Below, piece by piece: positions 26,642-38,197 of a stretch of DNA of 64,000 nt. The stretch is taken from assembly GCA_025677815.1 (NCBI GenBank), contig JAIXMP010000025.1, forward strand, positions 1 to 64,000, in the 5' to 3' direction. The DNA is from Phascolomyces articulosus (taxonomy: Eukaryota > Mucoromycota > Mucoromycetes > Mucorales > Lichtheimiaceae). Both the position numbers and the translations under genes were made by a program. Within the stretch, counting starts at the first letter, position 1; each line of letters begins with the position of its first letter. The notes under the pieces were generated by a model. That model saw only the letters and a program-made list of their open reading frames with translations. It was not told the origin of the DNA and did not search any database.

Positions 26642-26872
26642 ATGCTTATTTTTTACTTCATCACCATCATATTGATGATCGTCACGAACGTTTTAGCTAT
26701 ATCAAACGTAGTAGTGGTAGGAGATTCCGATGTTGTAACATATGTGACTGTAGTAATAACAGTAGCTCTTGATGATTATGGTGGTTGTGGTTATGCAGCG
26801 ACCAGGGCTGCACAATGTCAAACGCACGCCGCACAGTCGGTGCCACCTTCTAATAGCAATAGTCCGTACTAA
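26642..26872 (+). CDS. Possible small secreted protein (hypothetical)
   Basis: A 76-codon frame begins with a textbook signal-peptide shape: a hydrophobic core of about 15 residues ending in NVLA with a small-residue cleavage site. The predicted mature part is short (about 57 aa), rich in Val/Thr then Ala/Ser/Pro, and carries just two cysteines spaced nine apart (CGYAATRAAQC), which could form one loop. No family is recognised. The local sequence is less AT-biased than its surroundings. It stands alone in gene-poor DNA and could equally be a chance frame. Confidence 0.35.
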   Translation: MLIFYFITIILMIVTNVLAISNVVVVGDSDVVTYVTVVITVALDDYGGCGYAATRAAQCQTHAAQSVPPSNSNSPY

Positions 26873-28014
26873 GTGTACATTGTGTGTTGATCATATATGT
26901 AGAACAATTTTTTTTCATAGGTATAGACTATAGAGTAAGATATAATATCTCCACGTCTTCTTCTTTCGCCTCTGAGGTATCACTATAGATATGACAATCC
27001 CCATTATGATTATTATCAAGTTACTGTTGTTGTTATACAGTGGTAGTGGAGGCGATTTTGTTTTATATAAGAAAAAGAAAAGTCATATCATTTGACCAAT
27101 ACTCTTATAATTTCATGAAAGCAGTGCAATTGTGCACAGATGAACACCTTTGTTCTTTACATTAAAATGCTAATTATCAACTGCAAATTAAATCTAACGC
27201 AGCTGCTAATATTGCGGTAGAGCCCAAGAATAAGTAAAGTTAGAAAGCATATGAATATTCGTTATATTATTGGTCATAATATCATTATGTACCATCATGA
27301 TTTGATCAATTTATACAAGATCTATGTAATTCATTTATTATGATTAAACGGACAGAAAACAAAATATGCCAAGGTAAGATACCAAAATAATAATAATAAG
27401 AAAGAAAAGATATACCATGCCTGCCCATCTTGACGGAAGGAATAAAGGGTTTTTTACTTATCATCAATATTTCTCATAAACACACAAATGTTTTCATAAT
27501 ATCAGTATCCGGTGCATGTATTAGATGGATCGTTCTTCAAAAACAAACAAATAAATAATTATAATAATAACAAAACATGGGCCGCTCCTTTATTATATTT
27601 TGATTCTTCCGGCTGTAGACCTGTCCTTATAAAATGATTTCCGACATTACAGAAAAAAAAATGGTTCTTGTTACTATGAAGAAATTATTATCACATTCAC
27701 TCTATTTATTATATATTGCTTTAATAATTTTAATAATACATGATCACTTTACAAGTGTAAAAAAAATATAAAAAAGGGAGAAAAAGAAACATAAAAAAAG
27801 ATCATCACCCACCTTACCTGATTTCAAGAGGCATATACCAAAAATGGCAACTTGTTTTTGAGTTGAATTTTTTGAACCTTTTTTTGTTGGTGGATTATTA
27901 CAAGGTGCCACTCTCATGTCCCATTGTTTTATTTTTCCTTCCTCTCTTTTTTCTCTTTTTCTTTATTTTTATATATATCTATCCACACAACATCGTCATC
28001 GTTGTACTATCAAA
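26873..28014. other. Intergenic region upstream of four-TM gene
   Basis: AT-rich sequence with scattered short repeats and no supported frame. A pyrimidine-rich tract at about 27930-28010 directly precedes the start of the four-TM gene, a common promoter-proximal feature in this window. Confidence 0.5.
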
Positions 28015-29272
28015 ATGAATCAAGGAATGTATGGAGACCCGTTTATGTATGATCAACATTTTCACGCAGCCCATTCATATACACGAAAATTTTGTGGATG
28101 TATGTCACTTCAAGGTGGGTGTATCTTGGCTTGTTTGATATGGATGGTAATAATATTATTAATATACCATTGTATAAAATAAAAAAGTGTTGTTATTACC
28201 ATAAAATTGGTGTTAATGAAAAAAAGTATACATACAATGAATAGGGGATCAACCTTTATGTTGCCATATTATCTTTTCAAGAACGAAGTCGTAAGTATTA
28301 TAAAACACGCTAGATACGATGACTTATATTTATACAATACTCATACACTTTATTTTTATTATTATTATAATCATCCTAATAGCTGTATTCTCATACCAAG
28401 ATAAAAAAGCCCTGATGGTAACAGGTGCAATATGTATTGTATTTCTAGTTGCAGTCTTATTTGCGATCTTTGCATTGATCTCGGTAAATGTTTATACTTT
28501 GCATTCTATCAAATACGTATATTTTATACAAGTATTCAAAGATATAAATGATTAAATAATTAGATCAAACCAGCAATTCTTCAAAGTGCACATCGAACGA
28601 TCTGGATTGTCGTATTTATTTTTATCATCAATTTTTTCGTCAACATTGTTCTATTTGGTGTGAATCGACCCAACTTTAAAGATAACTGTGTAGAAAACTC
28701 TCGAGGTCTTTTGGGTGGTAATGTCAACTCTTCAGATGTGGAAGCAAATCAAGATGATAGCAACCTTTATAATTGCGAGAAACTTTGGGAGGATGAATTA
28801 AAATTTGCTATTGTCCTATTTATCATGCTAACCATCGCATTTGTAAGTTCATGATGACGACGGTGATTAGTTTATACCTAATGAATATATAGTATAAATA
28901 TGTGATAAAGAACAGATCAACAACAAGGTACTGATTTTAATGGGTTATTTATAGTTATACTGGGCCCTCTGTTTATGGTCGTACAGCCAAAAACAAAAAG
29001 TCTATTTTGCACGAGATTTCATGTATACTGTTGGAATGGCACCTGGTGGTCCTGCTGGCGTTCCTCCCCCTGGTGTTGCTGCAGCTACAGGTGGTATACC
29101 GCCTGGTCCAGCTACCATGATGAATTTAAAACCAAAGCGTGGTGAAAATAATAATAATAATTTTGATCAAGAACGAGGATCCACAATGGATAGTAGTCCA
29201 GAAATGGCCACAAGGACAAATAATAGATGGTTATCATCATTGTTTTCAAAAATGACTCCCAGAAGACAGTAG
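28015..29272 (+). CDS. Four-transmembrane orphan membrane protein
   Basis: Five exons, 28015-28146, 28245-28290, 28383-28483, 28564-28842, 28955-29272, join to 291 aa. I do not recognise the family. Visible: a polar start, a Cys-rich CGCMSLQGGC motif at the mouth of TM1 (about 33-55), TM2 (about 69-93), TM3 (about 105-126), a hydrophilic loop of about 40 residues with two cysteines (near 135 and 156) that could pair, TM4 (about 168-192), then a long tail of about 100 residues rich in Gly/Pro/Ala followed by Asn and basic residues. Intron borders fall within or next to TM segments. The tetraspan plan with a Cys-rich entry to TM1 recalls LAPTM/MARVEL-like proteins only in outline. Splice joins keep the frame and hydrophobic blocks, which supports a real gene. 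Confidence 0.83.
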
Positions 29273-29710
29273 TACATATTATTAGAAATAACCACGACAG
29301 TCCTACCCCACATCACCAATATCATTACTACTACCATCATTTTATTATTCTTCATTCGTTTTGTTCCAAAAATGTGATCTTAGTGTATAGAAAGCACTTT
29401 TTATTTCATATGTTTAATATATATATATATACACAAACAAAGTATACCTTCTTCAACTTCTTACACTGTTTTTTTTTGTGTATGGGACGGACTCTAGTTT
29501 TTAATCAAGATTGAGCATTTTGTGCTTGAATTTAGATTTTCCACTGTTCAATAAAATAGAAGTTTTCTTCCAAATCTGGAGATTAGAAAAAAAAAAAAAA
29601 AAAAGAGCTGCGCCTTTACAAACAGTTAAAAAGCAAACTTGTTTCACAGTTTGTTTGGTTGTCCTTAATCGCAAAAACGTTTTTTTTTTGTTCTTTTCCC
29701 TAGATCTAAA
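29273..29710. other. Spacer between four-TM and copper-fist genes
   Basis: Tandem same-strand genes; the spacer holds the first gene's 3' UTR and the second's promoter. There is an 18-A run near 29587-29604. No supported frame. Confidence 0.5.
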
Positions 29711-30303
29711 ATGGCAATTATTAAAGACGGTATAAAATATGCTTGGTATGTTACAATTTATTTCTTTTATTCATTTCAGTCTCTTTAAAGTTGGGTCTGA
29801 CATTTTAACCAAAATAATGGATATTAGTCGTTCTTGTATTCGAGGACATAGAGTAAAAGACTGTCAACATGTCGATAGAGAATTAATTCCAGTACAAAAA
29901 AGAGGACGACAAGTAAGTCAATGTAATCACTGTCGTCATTTACGAGTAACAAGAAAATCTCATGTTAAATGTACTTGTGCGATTTCAACAGGTGAGTAAT
30001 TATAGAAAAGGGAAAAAAAAGAACGTTTTTATGCTGAACTGTAATAATTTTATATTTATAGCTCCAAACCCTTTGAACGGGTGTTTATGTGAAATCTTAA
30101 ACTCATGTTCTTGTACCGCTGCTCATCTTCATGATGCAGTGGTTGGAGAAAATAATAGCATTCCAATTGATAATAATAGTGTCAATATGAATATGGCTAT
30201 TAATAATGATTTCTTCAATGATTTCTTCTCAACTAGTAGTAATAGTACTTCTCCCATTTCCACACCACCACCACAACCACCATCATCATCCAGTCATATG
30301 TAA
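29711..30303 (+). CDS. Copper-fist DNA-binding protein (minimal, 146 aa)
   Basis: Three exons, 29711-29745, 29828-29991, 30062-30303, give 146 aa. The N-terminal copper fist is nearly complete: an MAIIKDGIKYAC start, zinc ligands Cys12, Cys15, Cys24 and His26, IRGHR, the minor-groove KRGRQ segment where most members have (K/R)GRP, and CNHC..CTC for the copper cluster. A second cysteine patch, C-L-C-x5-C-S-C-x3-H (Cys74, 76, 82, 84; His88), resembles the C-terminal copper-sensing motif of Mac1/Cuf1. Ace1, Mac1 and Cuf1 relatives activate copper-detoxification or copper/iron-uptake genes. Here the usual long activation region is absent; the tail is only Asn/Ser/Pro low complexity. Whether it activates or represses is unknown. 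Confidence 0.9.
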
Positions 30304-30378
30304 TACGGATTCACTTGCTAAATTTTTTTCATATACTTATACTATTGTGTTATTTATATTACTATTGTTACTATGTTT

Positions 30379-31772
30379 TTAAAACCTTCGTCTCCGATCA
30401 TAAGGGGCTGATGAAGACCCTTCTGAAATATAACGTCGATTATCATTGGATTCTCCTTGTCCTAATGTACTATGTTGCTCCACTCCATTTACAACTACTC
30501 GTCTTCTTCCATTACCATAATCTTCAGTTATCGTTGTACCCTATATAAACCGTTTGATAAATAATTTGCATTATAAAACATATTAAATAAATAAATAAAA
30601 AGATAGCTTGTCCTAAACTTACGTTTTGATCTTGTACTTTAGTTACTGTTACAGTTTGTGCTTGACCATTTACGATTTGTGTGGATTGGGATACACTTTT
30701 ACTAACACCTCCACCACCACCAAAACTACTGCTGCTACTACTAAAACTTGAAGAAGAGAATAATGGATCCATCATACCACCACGTAACATTTGCTGGTGT
30801 TGTTGCTGGTGCATCATGGGGTGTGACATACCAGTGCCACCATGCATGCCGCCACCTCCTCCAAATCCAGAAAAAAATGGATCATGGTGGACAGCATGAA
30901 AAGGATCGTTGGAAAAGAAAGGATCATTAAACATACTTCCTCCTCCACCAAACATGTCCCTACTTCCTCTCATATGGCTATTACCGAAGCCTCCACCAAA
31001 TCCAGCTTAATGCACCAATGCAATCCACGTTAGTTATATATTTATATATATATATATATAAGTAACAAGATGTATATAGTAAGATCATTACTTACGAATA
31101 CCAAATCCAGCAAAAGGTTGTTGTCCAAAAGTTTGCCCAAAAAATTGTGCAAAAATTTCTTCGGGTGAGTGGAACTAAAAAAAGTTCAAAGATAAATACC
31201 AAAATAAGGGGGGGAAAGAAAATAAATGAATTGAAAACAAAGCAACAAATATCAACTTACATGGAAACCAGCAAAGTGATCAAATTGATCTTCTTCAAAT
31301 GAATTATTTCCATATTTTCGTTCTCGGTCATATACTTCTCGTCGTTCAGCTATAATTATATATCCCCATATTTAAAATGAATATAAACACGCTCTGTTAC
31401 TTTTATTTCTATTTCAAACTTACGGTCAGATAAGATTTCATAGGCATGACTATATTGAGCCAAAATAAAATAGAATTAGTTTCCCTCATGTTATTGTCAC
31501 TGGAAGGTATTGGAATTTTCTCTTTTTATGTTACCTAATTTCTTTGAACTATTTTGGTTTCATATTAGTTTATTAATCCTGAATTATGCAACGATATAAA
31601 AAAACCAGGTTCTACTTTTTTTTTTTACCTTTTCAGCAGCTCCAGGTGAACTGTTTTTATCGGGATGGAACTTTAAAGCAAGTTTACGATAAGCTTTTCG
31701 TACTTCATCCGCCGAAGATTCTTCAGAAATTTCTAATATTTCGTAGTAATCCACTGTGTTCTGTTGTGGCAT
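30379..31772 (-). CDS. DnaJ (Hsp40) class B co-chaperone
   Basis: Seven exons: 31772-31629, 31548-31535 (14 nt), 31449-31424, 31349-31261, 31174-31096, 31005-30623, 30540-30379; 298 aa. The J domain occupies about residues 7-80 with the HPD loop at 36-38 (FHPDK) that stimulates Hsp70 ATPase; the 14-nt exon supplies FKEI between AAEK and SHAYEIL, which makes the J domain complete. A Gly/Phe/Met/Gln/Ser-rich middle follows, with stretches of Ser and Gly, then a Thr/Val-rich [14 protein letters not shown] segment and a basic YDRRRRF end. No zinc-finger repeats, so type II/DNAJB-like, with a layout similar to DNAJB6-type proteins. Its 3' end faces that of the copper-fist gene across 75 bp. Confidence 0.92.
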
Positions 31773-32220
31773 TGTTGGTTGTGGTATTTGTGAGAAAAAA
31801 TAAAAAAAAATGAAGGCGAAAAAAAAGGTGCTGCTTTAATGCGGCACACATTAGGCTTGAATGATCTCGCCAATCAAATTTTAGATGAATTCGAATTTTC
31901 TACAACTATCCATTTCTTCTAATGAAGAACAACCTGCTACTTGGATTGGTTATCAAATGTAGTAGAGTAACGTGGGTGACAAAACAGTATCAAAGACCCT
32001 TTTGGATAAAAATATAACACAACCAGTGCCAAAAAAAAGCATTTCAAAATTTCAACAATTTATAGAGTGGTCAACATGATTTGTTGTATTCTTCATAATG
32101 TAATAAATTTATATGTATTTACGTTATATATTTATATGTAAACATAAAACTAGTAAGTGTGTGTGTGTATGATATATATCGAATCATGACTATGATATTT
32201 TCATGAATTAGTTTTCATTT
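31773..32220. other. Upstream region of DnaJ gene / 3' side of PP4
   Basis: A 448-bp spacer between two - strand genes. A 27-codon frame beginning near 31837 is too short to call. I do not see a heat-shock-element array that I would trust by eye. Confidence 0.5.
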
Positions 32221-33977
32221 TTACAAAAAGTAATCTGGTAAAGATTTTTTCACCATGAACCCTCGGTTTTCCTGCTATTTTAAGACATCCAGTGTAAATT
32301 AATATCTATGATGATTCACTTTGTTCTTCACATTCTTCCATGTTCTTACCTGGGGTGCAGCATCAAATATTTTGTATTCTCGGTTCAAGCCATCGTCTAG
32401 TTTTAATATTGCTGCAATATTACCACATCTAATCAATTGGCAAAAGATATATAAAATGAGTATATTTATTTAGGCAATCATATCTATTCTTTTTCTTTCT
32501 TCTTGTACCATTTCAGAAAATAGCAATCTGTATAAAAATATATACCTGTAGCAATAATTTGGTGCGGACCATACTGTAACAATCGTATCATTAAACATCA
32601 ATTTATAGCCCTCCATGACCAGCTGGTGTGCTCGTGCAATCAATTCCAGATTGTTTGTATGTAAAAACTATATTTCATGTAAATAAGTCTTTTTTTCCAC
32701 AAAGTGACATCATTGTTTTTATCATCAAACTTACTCGTTGTACAACATCGCCTCCAAATAAATAACCTGCTCCTCTGGGACTGTATCCCCACCCTTCAAT
32801 CTCTGTAAAATTAAAATGATAACCAATTCAATATATCAGTTGAACTTATCCAATCAATGATCTACTCCTTTATATAATTTCCAATCCATTACCATCAGGG
32901 TCTGACCATAATAGATCACACATTGCACCGTCATGTGGAACCTCTTGTTTTCGGTCAATTGTTCGAATCTATACAAATAACATAAGTTACACTCATCAAT
33001 TGATAAATCCAAATATATATATGGCCTCTTATCTCTACATCGTAGTATACCCAATATAAATATATTATTTATATATCCCCACACGTATCCTCGATATTTA
33101 CTTGATCTAATGTGGTTATACTTGGTGATAATCCTCCATGAACGCAAAATATTTTGTTGTCGATGATTGCGCTTAGACTAAGGTAATCAAAAATTTCACA
33201 ACAATATCGCCAAACATTGGCAGATCCATACTTGCGAATACACTCTTCATAAAATCCATACACCTGCGTGATTTGTCGACTTTCATGATTCCCTCGGATA
33301 AGTGTTATTCGATCAGGGTATCTTACTTTTAATGCCAATAAAAGTAAAAATGTTTCCACAGAATAAAATCCACGATCCACAAAATCACCTATTGAAATAA
33401 AAGGATAACAAGTTCAAATAATGAATATCAAAGTTGTATTGCACGTCTTTCTTTTTTCTTTCTTTTGCTCCATCGTACCCATAAACAAGTAATTTGTATC
33501 TGGACATTCACCACCCACTGTGAATAATTCTTTTAAATCATGAAATTGGCCTAATTAATACAAAATAAAAACGATTAAAACAAAAACAAAAGGATCGTCT
33601 GGATTTTTTGTTCTCATAATATATACCATGAATATCACCACAGATCTTTATAACCCAGGTTTTATAAAAATAGAACGATTAGAGATGTTTTTTTTTTTGA
33701 TTCATCGTTTTCGAAAAGAATAACAGAAATATATACCGTTACTGGGGCATCGACACGTTGAACATTACTTTCTTCAACAAGAATTTCTCTTGCTTTTTGG
33801 CATAATTCTTTCACTTCTTGTTCCGAGATAATCTCACCTTGCCGTAATTGCTCGAGTTGTCTTTTTATTATTTTTATGAATAGGTTGATGTTAATACAGA
33901 TCTATGCATGTTTGTCTATAGTGCATCCATTGATATTTGAAAGAGAAGAATATATAGTACCGATCAAGCTGACCCAT
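32221..33977 (-). CDS. PPH3: Protein phosphatase 4 catalytic subunit
   Basis: Ten exons: 33977-33961 (17 nt), 33860-33737, 33645-33627 (19 nt), 33550-33479, 33388-33102, 32968-32893, 32802-32735, 32667-32546, 32428-32350, 32271-32221; 304 aa, close to the usual 307. PPP-family signatures are intact: GDIHG, GDFVDRG and GNHES for the two metals, and [24 protein letters not shown] and the KKSLPDYFL end place it with PP4 rather than PP2A or PP6; the terminal Leu is the carboxymethylation site in this group. PP4 (yeast Pph3) removes gammaH2A and other DNA-damage phosphorylations with regulatory subunits R2/R3. The exact splicing of the 17- and 19-nt exons is required to make GQLDRQLEQL and VTICGDIHG. 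Confidence 0.93.
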
Positions 33978-34532
33978 TGATCTGTAATTATTTTTTTTTG
34001 GTAAATGTAAAAAGTAAAAAAAAAAAAAAAAAAGGTATGGAATGCCCGTTTGAGCTCCCGTTCCATTATTCGATTTCCTTTTAAGGCTTCTGATTGTTAC
34101 TCACCAAAAGATTTTCGATTAATAATATAGCCAAGTTACAACGTGATAAAGCTATCCATAATGCAAAATATATTTACAATTCTTTCATATATAAGAATAC
34201 TTTGAAAAAAAAATTCAATTGCTTGGCAACAATGCGTAAAGCCCAATTATGTTACCATGACTACATCAACTGCGTACAACTAGACGACGAAGTTCAGGAA
34301 AAAACTCCAACCTACTTTTTTTTTGTCCATCTACTTAATATAAAACTTAGGCACAACATTTTTTAATAATAAAATGCATAGCTTTCTATTTGTTTTCATT
34401 AACAATAAGAGGTAATTATTACAATATTAGACACTTCTTTTTACTTGTTATAAAGGTACATTAAAATAAATATGGAATATTAATAAAGCTAATAAAATAA
34501 TATATAATAAATAGTAATAATAGCTGGAGATA
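33978..34532. other. Upstream region of PP4 gene / 3' side of MFS gene
   Basis: AT-rich spacer with a 15-A run near 34017-34033. A + strand frame of 90 codons (34094-34366) shows no family features and lies over the MFS gene's 3' flank; I treat it as chance. Confidence 0.5.
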
Positions 34533-37276
34533 TTACAAAGCATATCTGAAATTAGGGTTTTTCTCGTACAATCGATCGTTGCTATCCACATCTTCACTTA
34601 AATCAGTAGTTTCGGGAACACCGTATTCTTTATCACGACGATCATTCTCGCGTTTGAGCAAGAATCGAAGTGTAATTGTAGAAAGACCACCCAAACACAT
34701 GAATGCCAAACAAACAGCATGCCCTCTAATATAGCGGGGGCCATCTTGAGTTTTATAAATCTAATAAATTATGGTTTATGAGTAATATTTAGTACTTTAT
34801 GTCTTATCATCATTAGTACTATAAATAAGTAAAAGGTCTTACTACCTGAGTTCCCAACATGCTAAAGCACTAATCTCACATATAAACATTTAGAAATTTA
34901 ATATTTAGAAAATCTCAAACATCCGTTGCATAGAGTATAACTTATATTTTTCTTACCTGTCCACATAAGCTAGTAGCAGCAATGGCAACGCCTCTTCGAG
35001 TATGACCGAGGTTATTGTTGGATACCCAAGAAAGAGTCTATTTTTACGTAGTATGAGATATAAAAGCAGTATTGTTCAACATAAGACGTAAAGCTAAAAG
35101 AATAATTACAAGAGGGATGATCGGGTAGATTCCACAAGCTACTAAGACAGCACCAGCATAACGTACACCAACATTTTCAGTTGCAAGCAAGAAAATATAG
35201 CCAATGATTGTGAGAGCGGAAACGGAGGCTACATGATAACCACGTTGAAGTGTTCGATCCGAATTCCATGAAACGAGCTATATTATAAAATATATTGTAA
35301 TCATTATTAGATTATAGATTCTTCCTTAATAAAAATATTTAATAAAATTGATTAGTACTTACAAAAACAAGTGCACATGCAGCGACATATGGAGGGATGG
35401 ATAACAATTGGGCATTCAAAGCACTGAATCCCAAATCACGAATAATAGTTGGAAGGAACACTGAGTAGCTGGCCAACGAGATATTCAAACCAATGTAAAT
35501 AATGACTATCAAACAAACATAAGAAAAAATATAAATTATAATCAACGCCAACTACTACTGTGTCATGGATCAAATGTAACATATTTATATACATACATGC
35601 CAACCAGTTTCGATAGTCAAGGAGCGCACCAAAGAATTGATTTTTGTCAAAAGCTTTATCATCAGTGTTACCACTTCTACGAGTTCGATCAATTGCAACT
35701 GCCTTTTCTTCGGGTGTCAACCATCGCTTTCCCACAGTCTCGGGGCTTATTAAATATATTTTTTAGTATCGTTAGTGAATTTGTATTCATATGGATGATT
35801 CAGTGAGAAACACTGTAACGTTATACAGAATCAAAATTATTTTACTAATCAACAGCCTACATCATAACCTCGTACGTATTATTAATACTTACAGATTAGG
35901 TAAAATAATAAAGCTCATCAAACCAAATAAAATAGTAGGTGCTGCTTCAATAATAAACAACCATCTATTACATATCCCATCCGGAATGAATTTTTAGTCG
36001 TTGCTTTTCCTTTCCCATCCAGCTGAAAGTTGTTCCTGTTATTATCCTACCTCCATCCTGCAATTCCATGATCTCCGCTAAGGTTACCAAGCACACCGTA
36101 AGCAATAGCTCCAGAAAATGCACCTGCTACTGTCGATGCTCCAAAATACAATGCAACCTACACACACAGCCACAAAATATAAAATTAATACCCGTAAGAA
36201 TATTGATTTCTAACCTTTTCCAAATATTTCTAAATTATACTTACACGGGTTGCTAATTCTTCGCGTTGATACCAAAAAGATAAAAACAAAGGCGTGGAGG
36301 GACCTACACCAGTCTATTAAACCATGGTATATACCATAAGTGATAAATTATTCATCCTTTTTATATATCAAAGTCACCCTATTTTTGTTTTTTTTTACCT
36401 CAAATGCACCAAGCCAAAAACGGCAAGCAATCAAACCTGAAGCATTATGCACGGCAGATTGACTTTTACATAACAAAATAATATTTATTTTAGTGATGGG
36501 AAAGAAATAAATATTTCAAAACATCCAGGTAGGATTATATGACATACCAAATTGAACAAATACCCCACAAAATCATTGTGGCCGAAATCCAGCGAGATGG
36601 TAAGAGCCTAATATGAAAACGATTGTTAATACCAAACCATAGAGTAGACTATGAATATTCAAGATTGGCTTACCATTTAACCATCAAATTTGAAGGAATA
36701 TGGAAAATCACATAACCTACGTATTATAAAAAACCTGTTATTGACACCTTACTTCGAACTCATTATTCTAAGCAACAAATATTTCGTACCCTTCCCCAAA
36801 AACAATAAACATACCAGCAAAAAAGATAGTTAAAGCTGTATAATAATCATTTCCTTGCAAGTTCAAATCTTCTTCAAGCGTTCCCAATCGTGCATTACCA
36901 ATATTATTACGATCCAAACTGAGCATCAGGTACAATAGCGCCACCCAAGGAATTACTCTATAGATTTTTCATCCAACCCCTTATTTTATTAGATATTTTA
37001 TATATAAAAAAGCTTTTTCTATATGCTATACCTTCATAAATGATATAGACATCAATTAACATCATGTTTCTAATATGTATCACTATAATCGTATGTACAT
37101 TACCTCAGATCGATCTTACGGACAAGTCGTCTTTCAATAATCTTACGTTCTTCCTCACTCATATTCTTCAAAATAGAAGACTCTTCTGGATAATGTTGTT
37201 CCTTTGTAGTGACAACATCCTCTGTTGTTGTTGGTATTATTGCTTTATCAATTTGTGTCTTTTCGTCTGTTGTCAT
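34533..37276 (-). CDS. MFS transporter, Dal5/anion:cation symporter-like
   Basis: Fourteen exons give 507 aa: 37276-37104, 36957-36815, 36716-36674, 36607-36548, 36462-36399, 36313-36245, 36157-36051, 35964-35893, 35745-35597, 35505-35363, 35277-35110, 35037-34957, 34869-34846 (24 nt), 34760-34533. About 12 hydrophobic segments are predicted. Family marks: LDRNNIGNARL after TM1, RFWLGAFETGVGPSTPLFLSF across TM4-5 given here as RFWLGAFETG, WRWLFIIEAAPTI in TM6, a cytoplasmic loop with LPETVGKRWLTPEEK, and SWVSNNNLGHTRRGVAIA in TM9-10 region. This pattern is that of fungal Dal5/Tna1-type carriers for allantoate, nicotinate, pantothenate or other organic anions; the actual substrate is unknown. 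The N-terminus (about 58 aa) is hydrophilic with lysines and acidic residues and could be ubiquitinated. Confidence 0.92.
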
Positions 37277-38197
37277 TGATGGATGGGTTAGTAATTGACT
37301 ATAATAGGTGAAATAAAAAGAAGAAAAAGAAAAGAAGAAAAAAAAAGATGGAATTATTTTCCGGATCTGTATTTCTTTTCTCCTGATTTAGATTCATAAA
37401 AGCGAAAAAAAAAGTTACACCAACACTACTAGGCACAATTCGTACCCACCCACCCACCCACACACACACACACATCTCTTTTCTCCCCTTAAATGAAGAT
37501 TTTATGCATGATGAGTAAAATAATTCCAGCCAGTCTATCCCGTATTTTTCTGAATCTAAATTATTCATTTTTTGTATCCCCTTCAACCTTTTTGGATGTC
37601 AACTTTTGAATCAACAGAAAATATACAAATTAGGGAAAAAAGAAAAATGTGGAGTTGTATTAAAGTGTGAGAGATATTACGTTGATTTCATTACATCATT
37701 GGTTGGAAGGGGAGAGTTGTAAAATCCATAGCAACAACAGTCCCACATTAGAAGTTAAGATATGCTCGCAAAATTAACAAGATAGTTTTACCGAGCATTT
37801 TTTGTACTGGATTTTAAGACTGCTTTTGCGCATTGATTTTGCGCATTTACGTATATTTTGTATTATAAAATAAAAAATTATACGCAAAACCAGTCTTAAA
37901 AACCTGTACAGTTTGTAAGCAAATTCACCAAATATGGGTAGAAAAGTAACGTTACATATTTTTGTACAAGGTCAAGATCACGAATTGGATCAAAGAAAAA
38001 AAAGGAACAGAAACACAGAGAATAAGTATGAAAATGTTTATATGAATTCGTATATGTAATTCTATAAATAATAGTAATTATAATAACAATAGTAACGGTA
38101 ATATATATAGACTATAGAATAGTAATATGTAAAATAATAATAATGATAATAATGTTGTAAAAAATAATGGTATTCTTCTTCTCTACTTTTTTATGTA
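37277..38197. other. Promoter region of MFS gene
   Basis: Upstream DNA of the leftward MFS gene. It contains a TG/CCCA simple tract at about 37440-37475 and a 104-bp TA-flanked inverted-repeat element listed separately. No gene supported. Confidence 0.5.
37805..37908. mobile_element. Short palindromic MITE, TA-flanked
   Basis: Inverted arms at 37801-37832 and 37881-37912 match at about 26 of 32 positions; both contain TTTTAAGACTG and TTTTGCG, separated by about 48 bp of AT-rich spacer. The arms begin at TA dinucleotides on both sides, the target of Tc1/mariner elements. It could form a long hairpin. It lies in the promoter region of the MFS gene, roughly 0.5 kb from the start codon, and has no coding capacity. 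Confidence 0.65.

Noticed and set aside
34094..34366. 90-codon + strand frame near the PP4 start
   Set aside because: No family features, AT-driven codons, overlaps presumed 5' and 3' flanks of two known genes.
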